Source: an uncultured Christensenella sp. (GTDB lineage: Bacteria > Bacillota > Clostridia > Christensenellales > Borkfalkiaceae). From it: DNA of 64,000 bases. Location of the stretch: contig CAJUME010000015.1 in assembly GCA_910587015.1 (NCBI GenBank), positions 62,001 to 126,000 of the forward strand, read 5' to 3'. Made by a program: the position numbers and the translations under genes. Below the pieces are notes generated by a model, which had not been told where the DNA came from, ran no database searches, and worked only from the letters and a program-made list of their open reading frames with translations. Position 1 is the first letter of the stretch. Every line of letters starts with the position of its first letter. This document shows positions 57,338 to 64,000 of this stretch, piece after piece.

Positions 57338-58605
57338 ATAAAGCTGTTTGCGGAATTGACAATAAGCATAATCAGCAGAGAATACATAAACGCCACGGTA
57401 AGCAGTCCCGCCACAAAATACTCTACGTCCTTGGAAAGGTCGGATAACAACGAATACAATACGCCCTCGCCCAACGGCTGGACAATTGCGCCCACCACCT
57501 TCAATATAGTTGAAAAGGCAACAACCGCAATTATCGGCTGAATTATTTCCATAAGCAGAAGTATCAGCCCGCACACCCCTACCGAGCTCCTTATAAGCAG
57601 TCCGGCAGAGGTAAGCATATCGAAGCCCGAGGAAAGGAAATTTCCCACAATGGGCACCGAATTGCCGACAACGAACTTAGTCGCCTTGAAGATAATTCCG
57701 TCAAACAGCGACGACGCCGAGCTTTGGACGGTTATAAAAATGCTGAACACGGTAATCGTAATGCCGATAACCCACTTTAAAATGCTTTTGATAAGCGCGG
57801 TTACGCCCGAAAACGACATTTGCGTATTCAGCTTGGACATAAAATCGAGCACAACCACAGCGACTGCCGCGGGGAATACTATTACGCTGACTATTTCCAC
57901 CGCTCCGCCCGAAAGGAATATCGCAGACGGCTGATAAATCGCCGCCGAGCCAGTGCCGCCCGTCAGCACTGTAAGCGTTGCAAGTATGGGCGTTATAACC
58001 TCCACCTGCCGCTTGATATTGTTAACGCAGTCGACGCAGTCGGAAACCACGCCTACAACCATGGTTGTAAGTATTAAAATTATCAGCGAATAGCACGCAA
58101 GATGAACTATTTTAGAGGACGCCTTGCCGATAATTGTCCCCTCCGCCGCGCTGACTACGGCAGACAGCAGAGCTATCGCCGTAACCGTGGCAAAGGCGGG
58201 AATCATATTGATAACGTCCTTGAAAATAACAGAAAACAGCTCGTTGATATAGCCGCTGTAATTTGTGTTGAGATTGCCGGAAATTAAATATTCTATAATC
58301 TCTCTTGCCGTGTTGCCGAAGCCGAACAGAAAATTGTTTTCGTCCTCTTCGAGAAACTTCTGCAATTCCGATAAATCGAGCTTGTCTAACAGGGCGGCTA
58401 TATTTTCGTTAAGCTCTGCCCTGCCGTCAGAGGTCTTGGCGGCAAAGGCGTAAATGCCGCCGTTGATTGCAAGCAACAGTGCAAGCGCGGCAAAAACTGC
58501 GATTAATAAAATTTTTATCAGGCTGCGTTTATTAAAGCGACGATTATTTTGTAGGTGCCCGAAAGTATCGGCACGGCCGTAACGAACAGTATAATTTTTC
58601 CGCAT
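57334..58605 (-). CDS. spoIIIAE: Stage III sporulation protein AE
   Basis: A polytopic membrane protein with an N-terminal signal peptide (LIKILLIAVFAALALLL...AFA) and about eight helices. SRxxGKASSKIVHLACYS and SSVGVCGLILLLMEIIQPIIAVVAF are typical of SpoIIIAE. The conventional start at 58605 would lie inside spoIIIAD and gives 423 residues. A CTG at 58521, overlapping the spoIIIAD stop as CTGA, gives 395, nearly the length of the Bacillus protein (399) and leaves a clean signal peptide. The start is therefore undecided, though I favour the shorter form. It is the channel core of the SpoIIIA-SpoIIQ complex. Confidence 0.88.
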   Translation of the reverse strand: MRKNYTVRYGRADTFGHLQNNRRFNKRSLIKILLIAVFAALALLLAINGGIYAFAAKTSDGRAELNENIAALLDKLDLSELQKFLEEDENNFLFGFGNTAREIIEYLISGNLNTNYSGYINELFSVIFKDVINMIPAFATVTAIALLSAVVSAAEGTIIGKASSKIVHLACYSLIILILTTMVVGVVSDCVDCVNNIKRQVEVITPILATLTVLTGGTGSAAIYQPSAIFLSGGAVEIVSVIVFPAAVAVVVLDFMSKLNTQMSFSGVTALIKSILKWVIGITITVFSIFITVQSSASSLFDGIIFKATKFVVGNSVPIVGNFLSSGFDMLTSAGLLIRSSVGVCGLILLLMEIIQPIIAVVAFSTILKVVGAIVQPLGEGVLYSLLSDLSKDVEYFVAGLLTVAFMYSLLIMLIVNSANSFI

Positions 58606-58910
58606 AATATCAGCTTGTCCGCCACCCCTCCGAAGCCGAGCTCCTTTACAGAGCTTGCAGTAAGCTCTACCATAAAGCCTATGCCTATTATTTTGAAAAC
58701 CGTACGGATAATGGAGTTGTCTATACCAGTGTCTTCCGTAAAGGCTTTAATAAACGCAACGCTTTCGGCAAGATAGTCGAAGGCGTAAAGAAAAATGATT
58801 ATTCCGCCGGCGGTAAGGCACAGCGGCACAAGCTCCGACTTGTGATTTTTTAAAATAAACGCGCAGACCGCGGTTATAACCGCTATACTGCAAAGCTTTA
58901 AAATAAGCAT
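58518..58910 (-). CDS. spoIIIAD: Stage III sporulation protein AD
   Basis: 130 residues, about four transmembrane helices. The sequence LILKLCSIAVITAVCAFILKNHKSELVPLCLTAGGIIIF and IIRTVFKIIGIGFMVELTASSVKELGF are typical of SpoIIIAD, a stator-like membrane component of the spoIIIA complex. It begins at the last base of spoIIIAC (1-nt overlap). Confidence 0.9.
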   Translation of the reverse strand: MLILKLCSIAVITAVCAFILKNHKSELVPLCLTAGGIIIFLYAFDYLAESVAFIKAFTEDTGIDNSIIRTVFKIIGIGFMVELTASSVKELGFGGVADKLILCGKIILFVTAVPILSGTYKIIVALINAA

Positions 58911-59107
58911 CAGAACATATCGAACAGCTGCCGTATCTGTGAAAATAAATCGGCAACCATGGTTATTACGACCGTTAAAACTATTATAAGCCCGACAAGG
59001 CTTACAAGCGTTGCAATGTCATCGCGGTCGGATTTTTTTAGAACCTGACAGATAATCGTTATTATTATGCCTACGGCGGCTATTTTGAAAATTATACTTA
59101 TATCCAT
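58910..59107 (-). CDS. spoIIIAC: Stage III sporulation protein AC
   Basis: 65 residues, two hydrophobic helices separated by LKKSDRDDIATLVSLVGLIIVL. The short size, the KKxxRDDxA loop and the location between AB and AD identify SpoIIIAC. It is a membrane component of the SpoIIIA-SpoIIQ secretion-like channel. Confidence 0.92.
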   Translation of the reverse strand: MDISIIFKIAAVGIIITIICQVLKKSDRDDIATLVSLVGLIIVLTVVITMVADLFSQIRQLFDMF

Positions 59108-59141
59108 ATATAAATTGATTTAAATAAGCGTTTTAAGCAGA

Positions 59142-59567
59142 TTACGCAAGCAAAACCGCCATAAGCACGCCCGCCATAAAAAAGATTTTGATATAAAGCG
59201 AGGAATATTTTTTATAGTCGGCGGCGCTGTCCTCCTTCAATTTGGAAAGCTGAGCCTTTCTTCCGTTGAGATAGTCCACCTGCGACGAGGCATCGCTTTT
59301 ACCGAGGTTGACGATATACTCGGCAAGCGTGTCGCCGTCCTTGCCGCTTAAAATCTTTTCCCCCTTAATTACGGACGGAATAAATTTATACGGCTCCGCC
59401 ACCTTTGCAAGGGGCGCTTTACTGAATTTGAGATTTAAAAGCAGCTGCTCGTTAAATTCGTAAAGCTCTGCAAAGACCTGCATGCGCTTTTTTTTATTTG
59501 CCGAAAACAGCACCCCGAGCGCAGTCGTCAGACACACTATTGCAACAAGAATTAAAGCTTTTATCAT
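59142..59567 (-). CDS. spoIIIAB: Stage III sporulation protein AB
   Basis: 141 residues. A signal-anchor helix (MIKALILVAIVCLTTALGVLF) is followed by a helical bundle (RMQVFAELYEFNEQLLLNLKFSKAPL) and a C-terminal hydrophobic helix (IKIFFMAGVLMAVLL). It resembles type II secretion GspF-like platform proteins and works with the SpoIIIAA ATPase. The start overlaps spoIIIAA by 74 bp because AA runs 24 codons past its usual end. Confidence 0.88.
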   Translation of the reverse strand: MIKALILVAIVCLTTALGVLFSANKKKRMQVFAELYEFNEQLLLNLKFSKAPLAKVAEPYKFIPSVIKGEKILSGKDGDTLAEYIVNLGKSDASSQVDYLNGRKAQLSKLKEDSAADYKKYSSLYIKIFFMAGVLMAVLLA

Positions 59568-60396
59568 AAATTTCAGGTATGCCGCCGACCGAGGTCAGCC
59601 TTACATAATAGCTGAACGGCATTTTTTTAAGAATTTCTCTGTCGGTTACATGCGACGAGGCTATTACCGCTATTCCACACTCGGCGGCATAGCCGACCGC
59701 CTTTATATCGTCCTCGCCGTACAGTTCGTCCGTGATTAGCACGTCGGGCTTCATTGCCCTAATCGCGGCGGAAACGGTATGCAACTTGCTGAAGCAGCGC
59801 ACCACGTCCGCATAGCCGAGGTCAAAGCCCTCTCCGTAGCCGTCCATTGCCGCAATTTCGTTTCTCTCGTCCAGAACAAGCACATTGCGCAGCTTTTCCG
59901 TACTCAGACGTCTTGCAATATCGCGTAAAAGCGTGGTTTTGCCCAGACCCGGCTTTGAATAAATGAGCGTTGCGGCAATTTTGTCCTTAAACAGAGCACC
60001 GCAGACGTATTCAGAGCAACCGACAGGCTCGTGCGGAACCCTTATATTCAGCGATGTAACGCTTTTAACCGTGCTTATTGCGCCGTTGTCGCTGACGTAT
60101 TCGCCCGCAATTCCTACACGCACGCCGTGCTCCACGGTGATAAAGCCGTTTTTAAGCTGTTCGGTGTAGCCGTAAATACAACCGTCCGTAGCGCGGTTAA
60201 GCGTCTCTGCCAAATCGCCTGACAGCACCGCATTTTCGGGGCTGTCATTCACGCCGAAGCGGGTTAAATATGCGTATTTGCCCTTGTATTCCACCACAAC
60301 GGGCTTATCCAGCCTTAATCGGATTTCCGATACAAAATTATAATTGAGATGCGCAAGCGCGCTTTTAACCTCTTCGGAAAGAAAGGACAAACCCAT
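59494..60396 (-). CDS. spoIIIAA: Stage III sporulation protein AA (ATPase)
   Basis: 300 residues of the type IV/II secretion-ATPase family. Walker A is YSKPGLGKTTLLRDIARRL (about 146-164) and Walker B-like VLITDELYGEDD; LVLDERNEIAAM is the Asp-box. It powers the mother-cell-to-forespore channel. The C-terminus after SVGGIPEIYDK, where homologues end, carries an extra 20-odd residues that read through the start of spoIIIAB, so the 74-bp overlap may be a lost stop codon or a local frame change. It is the first gene of the spoIIIA operon, expected under sigma-E. Confidence 0.93.
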   Translation of the reverse strand: MGLSFLSEEVKSALAHLNYNFVSEIRLRLDKPVVVEYKGKYAYLTRFGVNDSPENAVLSGDLAETLNRATDGCIYGYTEQLKNGFITVEHGVRVGIAGEYVSDNGAISTVKSVTSLNIRVPHEPVGCSEYVCGALFKDKIAATLIYSKPGLGKTTLLRDIARRLSTEKLRNVLVLDERNEIAAMDGYGEGFDLGYADVVRCFSKLHTVSAAIRAMKPDVLITDELYGEDDIKAVGYAAECGIAVIASSHVTDREILKKMPFSYYVRLTSVGGIPEIYDKSFNSCCNSVSDDCARGAVFGK

Positions 60397-60459
60397 AGTT
60401 TAGCTTATTTGTCACAGCGCAAAAAAAGAACTTATCCCCGATAATTATAAATAAAAAAG

Positions 60460-60485
60460 CCCTTCCGCATAACACCGCGGAAGGG
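60460..60485 (-). terminator. Terminator of the gtrA gene
   Basis: CCCTTCCGC (60460-60468) pairs with GCGGAAGGG (60477-60485). On the minus strand GGGCTTTTTTATTT follows. It lies between gtrA (stop 60499) and the spoIIIA operon, which therefore has a separate promoter. Confidence 0.85.
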
Positions 60486-60498
60486 TCTTGATTGTTGT

Positions 60499-61050
60499 TT
60501 ATTTTTTTCTGCCGAATAATTTAAGAATTTTATCAGTAACCTTTGGATTGAAAACAATGAATTTATCCCAGAAAAATTCCGTTATAAAGTTAATTATAAG
60601 CGAAAGCGCGGTAACAAGTATGCCCCAGCTATCGCCCCAAAGCTTAACAAGCGCGTCGCCGCCGAAGGCAAGCGGTACAACTATAAGGCAGTTATAAATG
60701 ACCACAAGCGTCATTGCAACGGGCACGTTGTTTGCTGCCTTAAAGGTAAATTTGCGGTTAAAGGTGAAATTCCATATCACCGACAGCGTAAGTCCGATTA
60801 TGTAAGCTATGTAATAATAACCGACAAGCCAGCCCGTCCATTCGTGCAGAACCGAGGTTGAAACCAGCTGTATAACGCCCGCCGAAGCCGAAAACAGCGT
60901 AAATTTGACAATCTGTATAAACTGCTGTTTTTTTGCGGGCTTGGCTTCCGGCTTTGGCTTTTCCTCCGCCACGGTTTGCATATCCTCAGCGCCATCCTTA
61001 ACCGACGCTGAATTTGCCTCTGAATCCTCAAAAAGATTTTCGTTTTGCAT
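60499..61050 (-). CDS. GtrA family membrane protein with acidic N-terminal extension
   Basis: 183 residues from ATG 61050 (GAGAGG upstream; a TTG at 61065 is weaker). The first 48 residues are acidic, then Lys/Pro-rich (EEKPKPEAKPAKKQQ). The remainder is the four-helix GtrA domain: QIVKFTLFSASAGVIQLVSTSVLHE, YYYIAYIIGLTLSVIWNFTFNRKFTFK. GtrA-like proteins flip or carry undecaprenyl- or dolichol-linked sugars, or act with glycosyltransferases in wall polysaccharide synthesis. It is a single-gene unit between a tRNA gene and its own terminator. The extended cytoplasmic tail is unusual in length. Confidence 0.85.
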   Translation of the reverse strand: MQNENLFEDSEANSASVKDGAEDMQTVAEEKPKPEAKPAKKQQFIQIVKFTLFSASAGVIQLVSTSVLHEWTGWLVGYYYIAYIIGLTLSVIWNFTFNRKFTFKAANNVPVAMTLVVIYNCLIVVPLAFGGDALVKLWGDSWGILVTALSLIINFITEFFWDKFIVFNPKVTDKILKLFGRKK

Positions 61051-61114
61051 ATTCTTACCTCTCAAATCAAAAAAGCCCGAGCCGTTTTAAAAAACAGGTT
61101 CGGACTTTTCGTTT

Positions 61115-61199
61115 TGGTGCACTCGACAGGGGTTGAACCTGCATGGAGTTACCCACAAGATCCTTAGTCTTGCGCGTCTGCCAATTCCGCCACGAGTGC
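61115..61199 (-). tRNA. tRNA-Leu (anticodon AAG)
   Basis: An 85-nt type II tRNA on the minus strand with a 7-bp acceptor stem GCACTCG/CGAGTGC, discriminator A and encoded CCA (61115-61117), D-arm TGGCGGAATTGGCAGACGCG typical of Leu, an anticodon stem CAAGA/TCTTG with loop CTAAGGA giving anticodon AAG, a variable arm of about 13 nt and a T-arm with GGTTCAA. It would read CUU and, if A34 is deaminated to inosine, also CUC and CUA. Confidence 0.93.
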
Positions 61200-61265
61200 A
61201 TTGATAAAAGCAAGGTAAATTCTATAATATTTCCGCCTTGTTGTCAAGCCAAAATATTGATTATT

Positions 61266-61871
61266 TCAATTTTTTTTATTAATAAATTTTACCTTGATTT
61301 TTTTGATAATTTCAAGCGTTTTTTGCCGCAAATCGTCCAAATCGCCGTCATTATGTATGACATAGTACTGCGCAAAATCCGCATTATCGTAATCAAACTG
61401 GTTTTTAACGCGTAAAAATGCCGCTTGCGCGCTTATTTTGTCCCTTAAAGACACGCTTTTAACTCTTTCCTCTGCCGCGCGCAGAATTACGATTGTACCG
61501 TCAAAATGCTTTTGACAACCACCCTCGAACAATAAAGGCACCTCGCAAAAGCAAAGATTGTGCCCGCTTGCACGCAAAAACAGCTCCTCCATTATTGCGG
61601 GGTGCGTTAAATTATTCAGCCTTTTTAAAGCAGTCTTATCATTAAAAGCTGTCCGGGAAAGCTTTTTTCTGTCAAGCGAGCCGTCCGCAAGCAAAATATT
61701 ACCGAATTCTTTGCAGAGCCGTTCAAGAAATTTTTTATCCGCGCACAGCTCCGCATAAATTTCGTCGCACGACAGAACGGGAAAGCCCGCGGACATTATT
61801 ATTTGGCAGACGGAGGATTTTCCACTGCCTATTCCGCCTGTTACGGCGATTTTAATATTATTTTGCATCAT
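61266..61871 (-). CDS. coaE: Dephospho-CoA kinase
   Basis: 201 residues. Walker A is AVTGGIGSGKSSVCQI (about 10-25), the dephospho-CoA binding region is SCDEIYAEL, and LTHPAIMEEL and VPLLFEGG are conserved CoaE segments. It phosphorylates the 3'-OH of dephospho-CoA, the last step of CoA synthesis. The start overlaps the end of polA by 14 bp, the common polA-coaE arrangement in Firmicutes. Confidence 0.95.
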   Translation of the reverse strand: MMQNNIKIAVTGGIGSGKSSVCQIIMSAGFPVLSCDEIYAELCADKKFLERLCKEFGNILLADGSLDRKKLSRTAFNDKTALKRLNNLTHPAIMEELFLRASGHNLCFCEVPLLFEGGCQKHFDGTIVILRAAEERVKSVSLRDKISAQAAFLRVKNQFDYDNADFAQYYVIHNDGDLDDLRQKTLEIIKKIKVKFINKKN

Positions 61872-64000
61872 ACCAGCTTTTACCCGTATGCACCTCTACA
61901 GTAAGCGGCACCTTAAGCTTCACTGCGTTTTCCATTGCGTTTTTCAGAATTTCAGCCGCCTTTTCAGCTTCCTCCTGCGGACCTTCGAGCACAAGCTCGT
62001 CATGAACCTGCAAAATAAGCCTTGTGCGCATGCCCTCAGCCTTTAAGCTGTTTACAACATTTATCATTGCAATTTTGATTATATCCGCGCTGGAGCCTTG
62101 CAAGGGCATGTTCATTGCGGCGCGCTCGCCGAACTGACGAAGATTATAGTTAGATGAATTGATTTCGGGAATAACGCGCTTTCTGCCCGTCAGCGTAGTG
62201 ACAAAGCCGTGCTCCCTTGCGTACTCGACGTTGGAATTCATATACTGCTTTACCGCGCTGTACGTTTCGAAATATTTTTCTATATACTGCCGTGCCGTCG
62301 CAACGGAAATATTTAGATTTTTTGAAAGTCCGAAATCGCTTATGCCGTAAATAATGCCGAAATTTACCGCCTTTGCCTCTCTGCGCATTTTGGGCGTAAC
62401 CTCTTCAAGCGGAACGCCGAAAACCTGAGAAGCGGTTACGGCGTGAATGTCGGTTCCGCTGTTATACGCCTCTATAAGCTCCTTACAGCCCGAAAAATGC
62501 GCCAAAAGCCGAAGCTCTATCTGAGAATAATCTGCATCGGTAAACACGTTGCCCTCGCGCGCGACAAAAAGCTTCCTCAGCTCTCTTCCCTCGTCCTCGC
62601 GTATGGGTATGTTTTGCAAATTCGGGTTAGAGCTTGAAAGCCGTCCCGTCGAGGTCTGCGTCTGGTGATAGGTTGTATGCACAACGCATGTTTTTTTATC
62701 GATAAGCGGACGGAAGCCCTCTATATACGTCGAATTCAGCTTTTGATAAAGTCTGAATTTTAAAATATCGTTGACAACGGGGTATTTTTCCGCAAGCTTT
62801 TCCAAGACCTCTGCCGCGGTTGAAAATTTCCCCGTTTTCTTCTTTTTTACCTCTGTAATACCAAGCTGTTCATACAAAACCTCGCCCAACTGCATAGGCG
62901 AATTTATATTGAACTCTCTTCCGCAGCCCTCGTAAATCTTCTTTTTATACTCTTCAATAAGCGTCTGATACTGTGCGGAAAGCTCGTTAAGTCTGTCCAT
63001 GCCGACCTTAACGCCCGTCTTTTCCATCTCAAACAGCACCGAAACAAGCGGTTTTTCTATTTCACTGTATAAGGACAGCATATTTTCCGCTTTAAGCTGA
63101 GCGTAATAGCTGTCAAAAATTTCGTTTACGGCAAATGCGGAATAATCATAATCGTAAAGGCAATAAGCGCACAAATCCTTAAGGCTGCCGCCCGACGCGT
63201 TATAGTCGCAGAGGTATTTTACGACTGCCAAATCCTCGAAATCGCAACTTGCCTCTATATTCAGTTCGTCAAGAATGTGCAACTGCAACTTGTAATCGAA
63301 GGCGATAACCTTATTTTGCGGATTTGCATAGATTGCCTTGATAATTTCGATAAATTTATCATAGCTGAGCACTTCTGAATTAACCAAATCTGCCGCGGCG
63401 GTAACGGAATACTGCGTGCCTCCGACATAAATTTCCGCACGCTCGGGCTCCAGCACTACGGAAAATACACTTCCGCCGTTTACCACCCCCCAAACCTCTG
63501 CGGCGTCCTTGCACGAAATTTTTTCGGGATATTTTATTTCGGAAGAGGGCGCGCTTTCCTCTGCCTCCTCGAAAATATTGAGCAGCATAAACGTTTTGAA
63601 CTCAAAATCGGCAAAAAGACGCTTTACCTCCGCATTGAATTTTTGGGGAGCCCTGCAATCCTCCAGCCGAATGTCAAGCTCGCAATTTCTGTCTATTGTG
63701 GCAAGCTTGTAGGAAAGATAGGCAAGCTCTTTGTTTTTAAGTAGCTTATCGTGCGTTGCGCCCTTGATATTTTCGATATTTTCGTAAATGCCGTCAAGCG
63801 TGGAATATGCCGCCAGCAAATCCATTGCTGTTTTTTCGCCTACGCCCGCCACTCCGGGGATATTATCCGACTTATCGCCCTGCAACGCCTTTAAATCGAC
63901 TATCTGCGAGGGTTCAAGTCCCGTTTCAGCCTTAAAATTACTTGTATTCAGCCTTAAAAGGTCGGTAACTCCGCGTTTTGTATAGTAAACGTCCGTGCGC
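61858..64000 (-). CDS. polA: DNA polymerase I (5' end outside the window)
   Basis: The frame is open to the window edge (about 714 residues seen). The part beyond 63885 translates as RTDVYYTKRGVTDLLRLNTS and continues into VDLKALQGDKSDNIPGVAGVGEKTA, the helical-arch/H3TH region of the 5'-3' exonuclease, so the start lies upstream. The 3'-5' exonuclease domain lacks the DxE and other acidic motifs (it reads FSVVLEPERAEIY where DTET would be), as in Bacillus pol I, so proofreading is likely lost. Polymerase motif A is DYSQIELRLLAHF, motif B RREAKAVNFGIIYG, motif C QVHDELVLE. It functions in Okazaki-fragment maturation and repair. Confidence 0.96.
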   Translation of the reverse strand, partial: RTDVYYTKRGVTDLLRLNTSNFKAETGLEPSQIVDLKALQGDKSDNIPGVAGVGEKTAMDLLAAYSTLDGIYENIENIKGATHDKLLKNKELAYLSYKLATIDRNCELDIRLEDCRAPQKFNAEVKRLFADFEFKTFMLLNIFEEAEESAPSSEIKYPEKISCKDAAEVWGVVNGGSVFSVVLEPERAEIYVGGTQYSVTAAADLVNSEVLSYDKFIEIIKAIYANPQNKVIAFDYKLQLHILDELNIEASCDFEDLAVVKYLCDYNASGGSLKDLCAYCLYDYDYSAFAVNEIFDSYYAQLKAENMLSLYSEIEKPLVSVLFEMEKTGVKVGMDRLNELSAQYQTLIEEYKKKIYEGCGREFNINSPMQLGEVLYEQLGITEVKKKKTGKFSTAAEVLEKLAEKYPVVNDILKFRLYQKLNSTYIEGFRPLIDKKTCVVHTTYHQTQTSTGRLSSSNPNLQNIPIREDEGRELRKLFVAREGNVFTDADYSQIELRLLAHFSGCKELIEAYNSGTDIHAVTASQVFGVPLEEVTPKMRREAKAVNFGIIYGISDFGLSKNLNISVATARQYIEKYFETYSAVKQYMNSNVEYAREHGFVTTLTGRKRVIPEINSSNYNLRQFGERAAMNMPLQGSSADIIKIAMINVVNSLKAEGMRTRLILQVHDELVLEGPQEEAEKAAEILKNAMENAVKLKVPLTVEVHTGKSWYDAK

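Noticed and set aside
1..64000. CRISPR arrays, prophage structural genes, transposases
   Set aside because: No regularly spaced repeat series, capsid, tail, portal or DDE transposase frames were found on either strand.

Overview
The window comes from an anaerobic, spore-forming Firmicute of the class Clostridia. The evidence is a complete spoIIIAA-AH operon, spoIVB, gerW-type and SpoIIM-like genes, two sporulation/cell-wall DD-carboxypeptidases, pta-ackA acetate fermentation, ArgR, and an ornate large RNA (OLE) locus. Most genes are on the minus strand in long, tightly packed operons with stop/start overlaps. An uncultured gut-type lineage is likely, but the species cannot be named from the sequence.

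Layout: 1-10 kb holds DNA repair and housekeeping (AlkD-like, deoxyinosine glycosylase, M16 peptidase, YlxY-like deacetylase, MutS2, U32 peptidase, HAD phosphatase, UvrC). 10-12.7 kb is a secreted pectate lyase lipoprotein with four InlB-type repeats. 12.8-15.8 kb is a metal-resistance unit (ArsR regulator, CopA with a fused CopZ-like tail) behind a consensus promoter lying in a 13-bp dyad. 15.8-21.2 kb carries asparaginase, AsnRS, L32, YceD, AckA and Pta. 21.3-32.3 kb carries TmcAL, RluB, DacF, GerW, ScpAB, an M50 protease, LysA and a second DacF, with two AT-rich orphan genes (a P-loop kinase and a DUF3788 protein) inserted among them.

From about 32.27 to 45.61 kb lies a visibly AT-rich 13.3-kb island with a tyrosine recombinase at its right end. 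It is bounded by two diverged 72-bp copies of the 3' end of spoIVB. The reading is that it integrated inside spoIVB, supplied a replacement tail so the protease stayed intact, and left the displaced original tail at its left edge. The cargo is a DUF3791/DUF3990 toxin-type cassette, a frameshifted sigma-like regulator, a type I restriction-modification operon (XRE regulator, HsdR, fused HsdM-HsdS, a HEPN-like/zinc-ribbon protein and a DUF2971 protein), and a convergent methyltransferase/two-TM protein pair whose two genes share an identical 25-bp upstream sequence.

45.5-64 kb returns to the host: spoIVB, recN, argR, nadK, tlyA, dxs, an OapA-like membrane protein, the OLE RNA, ispA, folD, nusB, asp23, spoIIIAH-AA, gtrA, tRNA-Leu(AAG), coaE and the 3' part of polA. 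The OLE RNA with its partner protein sits between dxs and ispA, the place known for this RNA. The best candidates for new biology are the HEPN/DUF2971 additions to the type I RM operon and the spoIVB-tail-replacing integration.
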